This document shows, one piece after another, positions 19,792 through 27,462 of a stretch of DNA of 33,979 nucleotides. This stretch comes from a virus: positions 1 to 33,979 of the IMG/VR virus record IMGVR_UViG_3300032213_000907. One strand, written 5' to 3'. A program made the position numbers and the translations under genes. Every line of letters begins with the position of its first letter. Position 1 is the first letter of the stretch. The notes beneath the pieces were generated by a model. The model was not told the origin of the DNA and did no database searches. It worked only from the letters and a program-made list of their open reading frames with translations.

Positions 19792-20451
19792 ATGGAAGCA
19801 CACGAAGTCAAATGGTCTTATTCCAGTCTTAAAGATTACCAAAACTGCCCACGGCAGTATCAAGAAATCAAAGTACTGAAGAACTACACCAAGTTCCCCA
19901 CCGCAGAGATGCGTTACGGGACAGAGGTACACAAGGCAGTCGAGGATTATGTGGGTGAGGGCAAGCCCCTTGCACCTGACTACCAAAGATTCGCCAATCA
20001 ACTCCAACCCCTGATTGAAATGGATGGCATCAAGCATCCCGAACTGCGCATGGCGCTGGGGTTTGACCGCAAGCCGTCGAAGTGGAATGACTACTGGGTG
20101 CGTGGTATCGCTGACTTGGTCGTCTTGAACGGTGACACTGCGTTCATCGTGGACTACAAGACAGGCAGTAGTAAATACCCTGACCCCAAACAGTTACAGC
20201 TGATGGCCTTAATGGTCTTTTCACACTACCCTGAAATCGTACATGTGAAGGCAGGTCTTCTGTTTGTCATGCACGAACACTTCTTCCCCTCTGAGTACCG
20301 TAGGGAGGATGAGGAAAAACTTTGGGGCGACTTCTACCCCCACCTTGAGCGCCTACGCCTCTCGTATGAGAACGGTGTCTGGCAAGAAAACCCCACACCA
20401 TTGTGCGGATGGTGTCCCGTAAAACGATGCCAGTTCCATAAGGAAAGATAA
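19792..20451 (+). CDS. RecB/Cas4-like PD-(D/E)xK nuclease with Fe-S cysteines (219 aa)
   Basis: The protein fits the PDDEXK_1/RecB-like nuclease family. The N-terminus has WSYSSLKDYQNCPRQY with Cys 18, then YGTEVHKAVEDYV, the active-site segment GIADLVVLNGDTAFIVDYKT (Asp near 108, Asp 121, Lys 123) and QLQLMALMV. The C-terminus has CGWCPVKRC (near 204-212). One N-terminal and three C-terminal Cys match the 4Fe-4S pattern of Cas4/AddB nucleases. It probably processes ends during recombination or replication. No clear SD precedes ATG 19792. The next ATG follows its TAA directly. Confidence 0.88.
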   Translation: MEAHEVKWSYSSLKDYQNCPRQYQEIKVLKNYTKFPTAEMRYGTEVHKAVEDYVGEGKPLAPDYQRFANQLQPLIEMDGIKHPELRMALGFDRKPSKWNDYWVRGIADLVVLNGDTAFIVDYKTGSSKYPDPKQLQLMALMVFSHYPEIVHVKAGLLFVMHEHFFPSEYRREDEEKLWGDFYPHLERLRLSYENGVWQENPTPLCGWCPVKRCQFHKER

Positions 20452-20655
20452 ATGAAGGACGACGTATTGATAGATTACGCCTATCACGCGATGATGGCTG
20501 AAACAGCATTGAAAAAACTGCACAATAAGCTACTGGACAATGACTTTGACGAGGCAGTCGAAGCTGGCATTCAGGCGCTTGCGGATGTGAAGCTCACCAT
20601 CAACGCAATCAAGCACATGAAGGAGAAACACTATGCCCTACGTGAACAAGCCTAG
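20452..20655 (+). CDS. Hypothetical helical protein (67 aa)
   Basis: The ATG follows the nuclease stop directly and GGAAAG lies just upstream. The translation begins MKDDVLIDYAYHAMMAETAL and is entirely helical; a small dimeric helical protein is likely. It overlaps the next gene by 23 bases. No family is recognised. Confidence 0.6.
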   Translation: MKDDVLIDYAYHAMMAETALKKLHNKLLDNDFDEAVEAGIQALADVKLTINAIKHMKEKHYALREQA

Positions 20656-20950
20656 GCCATACAAAAAAGAATACCAACAGCAGAAAGCCCGTGGCGAATT
20701 GGCTAACCGCATGGAGCGTCAACGCGCGCGTCGTGCGATGGACAAGAAGGGCAGAGACGCAGATGGTGACGGCACTGCTGATGCTCGTGAAGGTAAAGAC
20801 ATTGCGCATCGCAAGGCGCTGTCAAGAGGTGGTTCAAACGGTGACGGTGTGCGTGTAGAGAGCGCGTCTGTAAACCGTTCATTCAAACGCAACTCTGCTG
20901 GGGCGCTTATATCGGAAACCAGCAAGCGTGAAAAAAAGTTGAAAAAATAA
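20633..20950 (+). CDS. Degenerate HNH-like basic protein (105 aa)
   Basis: ATG 20633 follows AAGGAGAAACACT. The first 45 residues are very basic. DIAHRKALSRGGSNGDGVRV and then VNRSFKRN align in my reading with the VDHxxPLSxGGSN...NLRV...NRSF core of phage HNH endonucleases. The His and the last Asn positions are present, but there is no second His or zinc Cys pair, so activity is doubtful. It closes this transcript section; a new promoter lies two bases downstream. Confidence 0.6.
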   Translation: MPYVNKPRPYKKEYQQQKARGELANRMERQRARRAMDKKGRDADGDGTADAREGKDIAHRKALSRGGSNGDGVRVESASVNRSFKRNSAGALISETSKREKKLKK

Positions 20951-20951
20951 C

Positions 20952-20979
20952 TTGACAAATAAAAAACCGACTCCATAAT
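20952..20979 (+). promoter_or_regulatory. Sigma70 promoter TTGACA-16-CATAAT
   Basis: A perfect -35 TTGACA (20952-20957) lies 16 bases before CATAAT (20974-20979). It is the only canonical -35 promoter I see in the window. It would start the helicase-primase transcript near 20986, giving a 200-base leader. Confidence 0.75.
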
Positions 20980-20985
20980 TGGAAT

Positions 20986-21186
20986 CATTGAGAGGGGTTT
21001 CGTTTGATTTGGACTCTCAATCGGGCGTAAGGCATGAGTGGCTCGTTAGATTGATTGCATAGTCAAAACCATTGTCAGTTGACCGACAGACCATGAGCGT
21101 TAGTCCTCATGCTCCACTGTGACAGGGTCAATCGTGCGGGGCGTTCCCCGCACGTAAAGCAGTTTCAATTCAGTCAAGGGGAATAA
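20986..21186 (+). ncRNA. Structured 5' leader before the SNF2 helicase
   Basis: The 200 bases between the predicted start site and the GTG at 21187 contain no gene. They form several exact hairpins: ATTGAGAG/CTCTCAAT (20987-20994 with 21014-21021), CATGAG/CTCATG (21092-21097 with 21106-21111), and GTGCGGGG-cgtt-CCCCGCAC (21134-21153). CTCATG at 21106-21111 can pair instead with a second CATGAG at 21033-21038, with flanking bases extending that pairing to eight. GATTGA (21049-21054) can also pair with TCAATC near 21128. No T-run follows. A cis-regulatory RNA or a separate small RNA is possible; no known family is recognised. Confidence 0.45.
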
Positions 21187-22764
21187 GTGGAAATCGTGAA
21201 CAACATAGCTGTGCGTTTTGAATGTCCGTCCGACATTGCACAGACAATAAAAAGCTACATCGAACGTAGCGAAGTGTTAGAAGACAAAGGCGGCATCGCT
21301 GATGTCGTAGTGCATTGGGGGCTTGATGAGATGCAACGTCTCACCTACCTCACCCCACCCACCATAAAAGTTCCATCACCTATTGAGCGCGACTACGAGT
21401 GGCCGGGAATGTTTCAGCCATTCGATCATCAAAGAGATACTTCACGGTTCTTGACTCTGAACAAACGTGCGTTCTGTTTCAACGAGGCAGGTACAGGTAA
21501 AACATCTGCGGCTATATGGGCGGCTGACTATTTAATGAATCAGGGTATCGTGAAACGTGTGTTAGTCGTTTGCCCTCTGTCAATCATGCAGTCCGCATGG
21601 CAAGCAGATTTGTTCAAGACAGCGATGCACAGGACATGTGGCATTGCACACGGCGCAACATCAAAGCGTAAAAAGATCATCAATGGACTCTATGACTTTG
21701 TCATCATCAACTACGATGGTGTTGGTGTCATGGAGAAAGAGATCGCTGGCAAGTTTGATTTAATCATCATTGACGAGGCCAACGCATACAAGACAACATC
21801 GACAAAGCGCTGGCGCACCCTCGCTAGGATACTGACCAAGGACACGTACCTTTGGATGATGACAGGCACACCTGCATCACAGTCACCAGAGGATGCGTTC
21901 GGGCTTGCCAAGCTCATAAATCCCAACGGAGTGCCACGCTACGCTACGGCTTGGAAAGACGCTGTAATGCGTCAAATAACCAAGTTCAAGTGGGTTCCGA
22001 AACCCAACGCACAGGACACAGTGTTCAAGGCGCTTCAACCTGCCATCAGATACGAGAAGGCACAGTGTCTTGATCTACCAGAAGTTACTTACCAGACACG
22101 CCTCGTACCGCTCACGCCGCAAGCGATGAAGTATTACCGAGAACTTTTAAAAGAGATGCAGATACAAGCGGCTGGCGAGACGATCAGCACAGTCAATGCC
22201 GCCGCCGCACTGAGCCGCTTGCTTCAATTGTCAGGCGGGGCTGTGTATACAGATGACGGCAACGTGGTTGAGTTTGATGTTCAGCCTAGATTGTCAGTGT
22301 TGCATGAGGTGCTTGATGAGTCGCCCCATAAAGTGATTGTGTTTGTACCGTACAAGCATACCCTGCATCTTGTAAAAAATTATCTGGAGAAGAATGACAT
22401 CACCAATGAAATTATTTCTGGAGATGTCAGCGCAAGCAAACGGTCAGCCATATTTAATTCATTCCAAACCATAGCGCATCCACGAGTGTTATTGATTCAA
22501 CCCCAAGCCGCATCGCACGGAGTTACATTGACTGCCGCAGACACTGTGGTCTTCTGGTCTCCAGTAATGTCTGTAGAGACATATTTACAGTGTATTGCTC
22601 GGATCGACCGCGTGGGACAGAAAAACAAAATGACAGTAATCCACCTTCAAGGGTCTGAGGTGGAACGGCGCATGTACACAATGCTTCAGAACAAAGTAGA
22701 CATGCACGAACAATTAGTAGACCTGTACAGAGTAGAAATCGAAGAAGGAGAAATCAATGAGTGA
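21187..22764 (+). CDS. SNF2-family DEAD/DEAH-type helicase (525 aa)
   Basis: GTG 21187 follows AAGGGGAATAA. Walker A/motif I is EAGTGKTS near 101-108, motif Ia LVVCPLSIMQSAW near 128, motif II IIIDEANAYKT near 194-204 (DEAN instead of DEAH), and motif III MMTGTPAS near 221. The second RecA domain has VIVFVPYKHT, LLIQPQAASHGVTLTAADTV and motif VI QCIARIDRVGQK near 468. This order is typical of phage SNF2-like DNA translocases placed next to primase genes. The protein probably remodels forks or assists recombination. It overlaps the next gene by eight bases. Confidence 0.9.
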   Translation: MEIVNNIAVRFECPSDIAQTIKSYIERSEVLEDKGGIADVVVHWGLDEMQRLTYLTPPTIKVPSPIERDYEWPGMFQPFDHQRDTSRFLTLNKRAFCFNEAGTGKTSAAIWAADYLMNQGIVKRVLVVCPLSIMQSAWQADLFKTAMHRTCGIAHGATSKRKKIINGLYDFVIINYDGVGVMEKEIAGKFDLIIIDEANAYKTTSTKRWRTLARILTKDTYLWMMTGTPASQSPEDAFGLAKLINPNGVPRYATAWKDAVMRQITKFKWVPKPNAQDTVFKALQPAIRYEKAQCLDLPEVTYQTRLVPLTPQAMKYYRELLKEMQIQAAGETISTVNAAAALSRLLQLSGGAVYTDDGNVVEFDVQPRLSVLHEVLDESPHKVIVFVPYKHTLHLVKNYLEKNDITNEIISGDVSASKRSAIFNSFQTIAHPRVLLIQPQAASHGVTLTAADTVVFWSPVMSVETYLQCIARIDRVGQKNKMTVIHLQGSEVERRMYTMLQNKVDMHEQLVDLYRVEIEEGEINE

Positions 22765-23170
22765 CACAGATGTGTTAGTAGAAACCTATTTGACAATCAG
22801 ACGCAAACGTGAGAACCTAAAAGCCGAGTACGAATCGGCAGATGCGGAACTCAAAGAAGATATGACGCGCTTGGAACAAGCGTTGCTTGCAGTTTGCAAT
22901 GAGGCGAATCTAAATGGATTTAAAACAGTACATGGCACTGTCACGAGGACAGTCAAGGAAAGATACTTTTGCACTGATTGGGATCACTTCAGGAAGTTTG
23001 TCGAGACAGAAGGCTCGATTGATTTACTTGAACGCCGCATCCATCAACGCAATTTCAAAGAATTCATGAACGGGCGCGACTCTAAAGGGTTACCTCCCGG
23101 CGTGAATGCCTTGCGCGAGTTTGATATCACCGTGCGTAAGGCCAGTTCAACCAGTGAAGTTTCAGTTTAA
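22757..23170 (+). CDS. Hypothetical coiled-coil protein (137 aa)
   Basis: ATG 22757 follows GAAGGAGAAATCA. The first 60 residues are charged and helical (YLTIRRKRENLKAEYESADA, ELKEDMTRLEQALLAVCNEA), a probable coiled coil. The rest has FKTVHGTVTRTVKERYFCTD and LLERRIHQRNFKEF. It resembles helicase-adjacent proteins of unknown function in many phages. A Gam-like function is conceivable from the coiled coil but unproven. Confidence 0.65.
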   Translation: MSDTDVLVETYLTIRRKRENLKAEYESADAELKEDMTRLEQALLAVCNEANLNGFKTVHGTVTRTVKERYFCTDWDHFRKFVETEGSIDLLERRIHQRNFKEFMNGRDSKGLPPGVNALREFDITVRKASSTSEVSV

Positions 23171-23183
23171 GGAAAACGAAAAA

Positions 23184-24023
23184 ATGAGTAATGATCTCGC
23201 AACCATCATGCAGTCGTCCGACCTCGTAGAGCTTGGACTTGATGAAGATACTCTTGCAGTTGCAGGGGGAGCAACGAAGGGTAACAAACGCATTTCGATT
23301 GAAGGGCGTGTGTTCCGCAAAATCGTTGGCGGTAAAGAGCAAAGTGTCAACACTGACATTTCAATGAACGTCATCTTTGTGAAGATGGCTCACGATGCGT
23401 CTCGCACCTACTACAGCCAGACATACAAGAAGGGCGTGAAGATCGCTCCCTCTTGCTGGTCAAGCGATTCCAAAACACCTGACGCAGATGTGAAAGAACC
23501 ACCTGCTTCAGCTTGTGCTGACTGCCCCAACTCTGTAAAGGGTTCAGGTCAAGGCGGTACAGGTACAGCTTGCCGCTTGTCTTGGCGCACTGCTGTTGTG
23601 TTACCGAATGACCCAGCTGGTGATGTATATCAGTTGGTGTTACCCGCTACATCAGCGTTCGGTAAAGAGGAGAATGGTCGTTGGCCTTTCCGTCCATACA
23701 TCCAGATGCTTGCCAACAACAACGTGTCTGCTGGGCGCATCGTGACCAAGATGGAGTTTGATACCAACTCTTCTACACCGAAGTTGTTGTTCTCGCCACA
23801 GGCCGCAGTATCCGCTGATGCACGTGAAATCATCGCGCGTCAGAGTAAGTCAACCGCCGCTGAGAACGCAGTGAAGTTGACTGTGTTCAAGATGGATGAG
23901 ACTGCTGAAGCTGAAGCGCCTGCGCAGGCTGTTCCTGAGCCGACCAAGCGCGAGACCGCGAAAGCCGCCCCTGCCAAGGTAGAGGAAGTCAACGACGTCT
24001 TGAAGAAATGGTCTAAGAAGTAA
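23184..24023 (+). CDS. Cys-containing protein, possibly ssDNA-binding (279 aa)
   Basis: ATG 23184 (MSNDLATIMQ) follows AAGGAAAACG. The middle has KIAPSCWSSDSKTPDADVKE then SACADCPNS and TACRLSWR, four Cys likely to bind zinc, followed by strands (VVLPNDPAGDVYQLVLPATS). The last 50 residues are Ala/Pro/Glu-rich and end in a basic KKWSKK. Placement between the SNF2 helicase and the HTH/primase genes suggests a replication accessory or single-strand-binding protein. I cannot confirm an OB fold by eye. Confidence 0.6.
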   Translation: MSNDLATIMQSSDLVELGLDEDTLAVAGGATKGNKRISIEGRVFRKIVGGKEQSVNTDISMNVIFVKMAHDASRTYYSQTYKKGVKIAPSCWSSDSKTPDADVKEPPASACADCPNSVKGSGQGGTGTACRLSWRTAVVLPNDPAGDVYQLVLPATSAFGKEENGRWPFRPYIQMLANNNVSAGRIVTKMEFDTNSSTPKLLFSPQAAVSADAREIIARQSKSTAAENAVKLTVFKMDETAEAEAPAQAVPEPTKRETAKAAPAKVEEVNDVLKKWSKK

Positions 24024-24361
24024 TGAGCAGAGGATATAGCCCCGAGTTGTTGGACTTGATCGACAACACAAATGTCTATCGGTTAGGAATTGATCTTGCG
24101 AAGGTTTGCATCAAAGCGAATCTTCCGTCTGCCTACATAGCGCAAGTGTTTGAAGTCACCAGAGCAACCACCCACACGTGGTTCAGAGGCGGGGCTATAC
24201 GTTTCAAGAAACGTCAGCGCATAGAAACATTCATCGCCTTAGTGGAGGAGGATTTGAAAAAAGGTATCTTGCCGTGCAAGAACCTACGCGATGCAAAAGC
24301 ATACTTGAGGGACATGATTGGACGTCCCATCAAACCTGCTTCTGATAGCAAAACGGGCTGA
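24023..24361 (+). CDS. HTH protein upstream of the primase (112 aa)
   Basis: The ATG overlaps the previous stop (TAATG). Residues 33-60 (LPSAYIAQVFEVTRATTHTW, FRGG) form a helix-turn-helix followed by a basic segment RFKKRQRIETFI. It is probably a DNA-binding regulator or initiator-type protein. The gene is followed by a terminator-like hairpin at 24381-24405. No family is recognised. Confidence 0.65.
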   Translation: MSRGYSPELLDLIDNTNVYRLGIDLAKVCIKANLPSAYIAQVFEVTRATTHTWFRGGAIRFKKRQRIETFIALVEEDLKKGILPCKNLRDAKAYLRDMIGRPIKPASDSKTG

Positions 24362-24380
24362 ATAAGCTATTTCATTTGTT

Positions 24381-24405
24381 GGCGGGGTAACTCCCGCCGT
24401 TTTTG
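24381..24405 (+). terminator. Intrinsic terminator just before the primase-helicase start
   Basis: GGCGGG-gtaact-CCCGCC is followed by GTTTTTGT. The U-run ends 12 bases before ATG 24417, leaving no room for another promoter. Read-through would be needed for the primase gene. Confidence 0.7.
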
Positions 24406-24416
24406 TCTCTGCGATC

Positions 24417-27266
24417 ATGAATAAACAATTTTTTGAGAAAGTATTGCCAACGCAGGGCAACATTTGTGTAGTAGGTATCAAAGATAAGAGCGTAAAGCCA
24501 CGGTTTGTTGATGACATTGACAGCGCCATTGAACAGATGGTTGCTTTCGACAAAGAGAACTACAACACATTCTTTGCACTGGGGACATTTGAGGGGTACG
24601 AACGTAAGGCGGCAGGTTGTATTTTCATGCGCGCCTTCTTCGTTGACCTAGACTGCGGCGAAGGGAAGCCGTATGCGGAGTGGGCGGACGGGTTAATTGC
24701 GATACACAAGTTTGTACAGACCACTGACCTACCACCACCGATTATTGTCAACTCTGGGCGCGGTATACACGCATACTGGCCTTTTGATGATGAAGTACCT
24801 GCCGAGGATTGGAAGCCATACGCTGAAAAGTTCAAGTCATTCTGCCTCGACAACGACCTGCACATTGATGAGACAGTCACAGCAGACTTGGCACGAGTCC
24901 TTAGAGTGCCGGGGTCTCGTAATCTGAAGGGTGAGGCGTTACCTGTTGCAGTAATTCAGGACGCTGAACCAACATCGTTTGAGTACTGGACTGAGCGTCT
25001 TGGCGCAGTTGAACTGCCATTCGATCTGAAGAAGGTTGAAAAGGGTCTTGACCCTGATACCAAAGCTATCTACGAAAAGCGTAACGACAATTTTGAATAT
25101 GACTTCATGCGCATAGCGCAGATGAGTGTAGAAGGGAACGGTTGTGGACAAATTAAATACATCCTCGAAAACGCCGCTAGTTGTCCAGAGCCGATCTGGT
25201 ACGCTGGAATATCTGTCGCCGCTCGGTGTCGTGATGGCAGTACTGCCATACATCTCATGTCAGAAGACCACCCAAAATATTCTTGGGAAGAGACTGAGCG
25301 AAAAGCCGCCCAGTCCCTTGAAGTCGACTGGTCATTCAGTTGTGACGCCTTCGAAAAAACCAACGCAGGAGGATGCAAAGGATGCGCCTATGCAGGAAAG
25401 TTTGGAAAACGTGGGCCTATCGAACTTGGCAAAGTCCTTAGAACCGCACAACAGTCTACTGACAGAGAGCCTGATGACAGTCAAACAGATACGCAGGAAT
25501 CAGTTCGGGTCGAAGAGAATACCGAAAAAATTCCTTTCTTCCCCGACGCCCTCTTCCCCTTCTCCAGAGGAGTCAACGGCGGAATCTATTTCCAGCCAGC
25601 TCCCAGAGCAACAAAAAAAGGAATGGTTCAAGACCCCCCAGAAATGATTTCTGCTGTGGACTTCTTCCCAACACAACGGGTATTCAGTCCACATGACGGG
25701 GAATGTTTGGTGATGCGGGCGGTACTGCCAATAGACCCAACCCGTGAATTTTTACTCCCACTCAAAGATGTTGGCGCAGTGGACAGGCTGAAGTCAGCAC
25801 TACTGTTTCAAGGCATCAACTTTGACCAGCGCCACGCTCCGATGGTGTCAAGCTACATCACGAAGTGGATGGATTTTTTAATGCAAACACAAAGGGCAAG
25901 TATTATGAGAATACAACAAGGATGGACAGAGAACAACGAATCATTTGTATTGGGTACAACAGAGCACATGGCAGATGGAGAAGAGCGGTACTGCCCACCT
26001 TCCCCGATGGCGAAGAACGTAGTGAAGAATATTCACGAGAAAGGTTCGTTTGATGAATGGAAGAAAGCCATTCAGATGTTCAATGACCCCGGCTATGAAT
26101 ACCATGCTTTCGCTGTGCTGTGTGGTTTGGCTTCCCCGTTGATGCAATTCACAAACGTCAACGGCGCTATTTACTCTCTGTTTGGTGAAGCTGGCAACGG
26201 TAAGACCGGCGCATTGAATGGCGCATTGAGTGTGTGGGGTAACTGCGAGAACTTGGCGGTCTTTGATGCAACACAGAACGCTCTCATGCAGCGGATGATT
26301 ACCTGCAAAAACATTTTGTTTGGTATGGACGAGCAGTCAAACACAGATGGCAAGGTTGTTTCACATGTGGCATACAACGTCTCATCTGGCGCACCCAAGT
26401 TACGACTTCAGGCCTCCGTGAATCAAGAACGAGAGATGTCGTTTGTTACAAACCTGTTGGCAATCATCACTACAAACACCCCACTCAAGGACATCATTGC
26501 GCTATACAAAGCAAACACCAACCCAGAAGATGTACGGATTATTGAACCAGAAGTCCCACGCCCATCAGAGCCGGGCTACGAGTTGAACATGGCGCGGGGT
26601 CTGTTGATGTTTGAACCATTGAAGTTTAATTACGGCTTTGCTGGCCCCGTATACGTCAAGGACTTGTATAAACAAACTCTACCTGAAATTAAAAAGCGCA
26701 TCCGTAACGAGTACCTTGATTACAGCCGCGCCTATACAGACAATGCTGAGTACCGATTCATTGCCAACGTGTTGGCTGTGACAAGGGTGGCGGGAGAGGA
26801 CGGCAACAGACTCGGCCTGTTTAACTTTGATCTAGACCGCATCATCGGCGTGGTGGGGCAGGGCATCATGGACACAATCAACGGCAAGTCTAAGGACAAG
26901 ACCAGCGCATACGAAGACATCCTTGGTGACTTCATCAATAAGTACATTCAATCTGCGTTGGTCATCAAAGACGGTCGTACATCAACCGAACCGAAGCAAG
27001 CGCTATACATCCGTGCCGAAGTCGATGAGGGCAAGATATACATCTCTACCTCTGCCATGAAAACATATCTCAAAGATATCAAGTTGGGGGTGAGAGAGTT
27101 TGAATCCAATCTGACACGGCGCGGTACGCTCAAGAGCAAAATACGCAAGCAGATGGCTTCAGGGTGGAAGGATGCGTTCGGCACAACAAACATCCAAGCC
27201 TACGAGTTCGAAATGGACATGACTCACCTCTTTCCCGTAAATGAAGAAGCTGTCGTCAGCGAGTAA
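24417..27266 (+). CDS. Primase-helicase (prim-pol-like plus DUF927-like ATPase, 949 aa)
   Basis: The N-terminal domain looks like an archaeo-eukaryotic-type primase-polymerase: FVDLDCGEG near residue 75 gives the acidic pair, SGRGIHAYW near 112-120 the His, and VLRVPGSRNLK near 161 the basic end. A CDAFEKTNAGGCKGCAYAGK segment near 309 may bind zinc. The C-terminal helicase has Walker A FGEAGNGKTG near 589-598 and Walker-B-like ILFGMDEQSN near 633. This architecture primes and unwinds DNA in phage replication. There is no SD before ATG 24417; it lies 12 bases after a terminator U-run. The region around residues 360-400 is an acidic linker. Confidence 0.85.
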   Translation: MNKQFFEKVLPTQGNICVVGIKDKSVKPRFVDDIDSAIEQMVAFDKENYNTFFALGTFEGYERKAAGCIFMRAFFVDLDCGEGKPYAEWADGLIAIHKFVQTTDLPPPIIVNSGRGIHAYWPFDDEVPAEDWKPYAEKFKSFCLDNDLHIDETVTADLARVLRVPGSRNLKGEALPVAVIQDAEPTSFEYWTERLGAVELPFDLKKVEKGLDPDTKAIYEKRNDNFEYDFMRIAQMSVEGNGCGQIKYILENAASCPEPIWYAGISVAARCRDGSTAIHLMSEDHPKYSWEETERKAAQSLEVDWSFSCDAFEKTNAGGCKGCAYAGKFGKRGPIELGKVLRTAQQSTDREPDDSQTDTQESVRVEENTEKIPFFPDALFPFSRGVNGGIYFQPAPRATKKGMVQDPPEMISAVDFFPTQRVFSPHDGECLVMRAVLPIDPTREFLLPLKDVGAVDRLKSALLFQGINFDQRHAPMVSSYITKWMDFLMQTQRASIMRIQQGWTENNESFVLGTTEHMADGEERYCPPSPMAKNVVKNIHEKGSFDEWKKAIQMFNDPGYEYHAFAVLCGLASPLMQFTNVNGAIYSLFGEAGNGKTGALNGALSVWGNCENLAVFDATQNALMQRMITCKNILFGMDEQSNTDGKVVSHVAYNVSSGAPKLRLQASVNQEREMSFVTNLLAIITTNTPLKDIIALYKANTNPEDVRIIEPEVPRPSEPGYELNMARGLLMFEPLKFNYGFAGPVYVKDLYKQTLPEIKKRIRNEYLDYSRAYTDNAEYRFIANVLAVTRVAGEDGNRLGLFNFDLDRIIGVVGQGIMDTINGKSKDKTSAYEDILGDFINKYIQSALVIKDGRTSTEPKQALYIRAEVDEGKIYISTSAMKTYLKDIKLGVREFESNLTRRGTLKSKIRKQMASGWKDAFGTTNIQAYEFEMDMTHLFPVNEEAVVSE

Positions 27267-27462
27267 GCCCTACGATGAACCCGTCTGGTTGTTCCCCTAT
27301 CCAGCCATGCTGGTGGGGGACAGCTTCTTTATACCGACTATGAAGCCTGCATACTTAACGTATGCGGCGGATAATGCGGCAAAGAAAAGCGATGTAAAAG
27401 TAAAAATACACACCGTCACTGAAGACGGTGTTCTTGGCATACGTGTTTGGCGTGTTGCTTAA
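27241..27462 (+). CDS. Hypothetical protein at the end of the early operon (73 aa)
   Basis: The ATG lies inside the last codons of the primase gene (26-base overlap). The translation begins MKKLSSASKPYDEPVWLFPY and has a basic middle (NAAKKSDVKVKIHTVTEDG). It ends at the TTAA that is also the stop of the leftward giant gene. No family is recognised. Confidence 0.6.
   Translation: MKKLSSASKPYDEPVWLFPYPAMLVGDSFFIPTMKPAYLTYAADNAAKKSDVKVKIHTVTEDGVLGIRVWRVA
27395..27431 (-). terminator. Leftward terminator of the giant late gene
   Basis: ACACCGTC (27410-27417) and GACGGTGT (27424-27431) form a perfect 8-bp stem with a 6-base loop. On the minus strand it is followed by GTATTTTTACTTTT, an adequate T-rich tail. 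It lies 28 bases past the stop of the giant gene, inside the 27241 coding sequence, and would end late transcripts. Confidence 0.6.
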
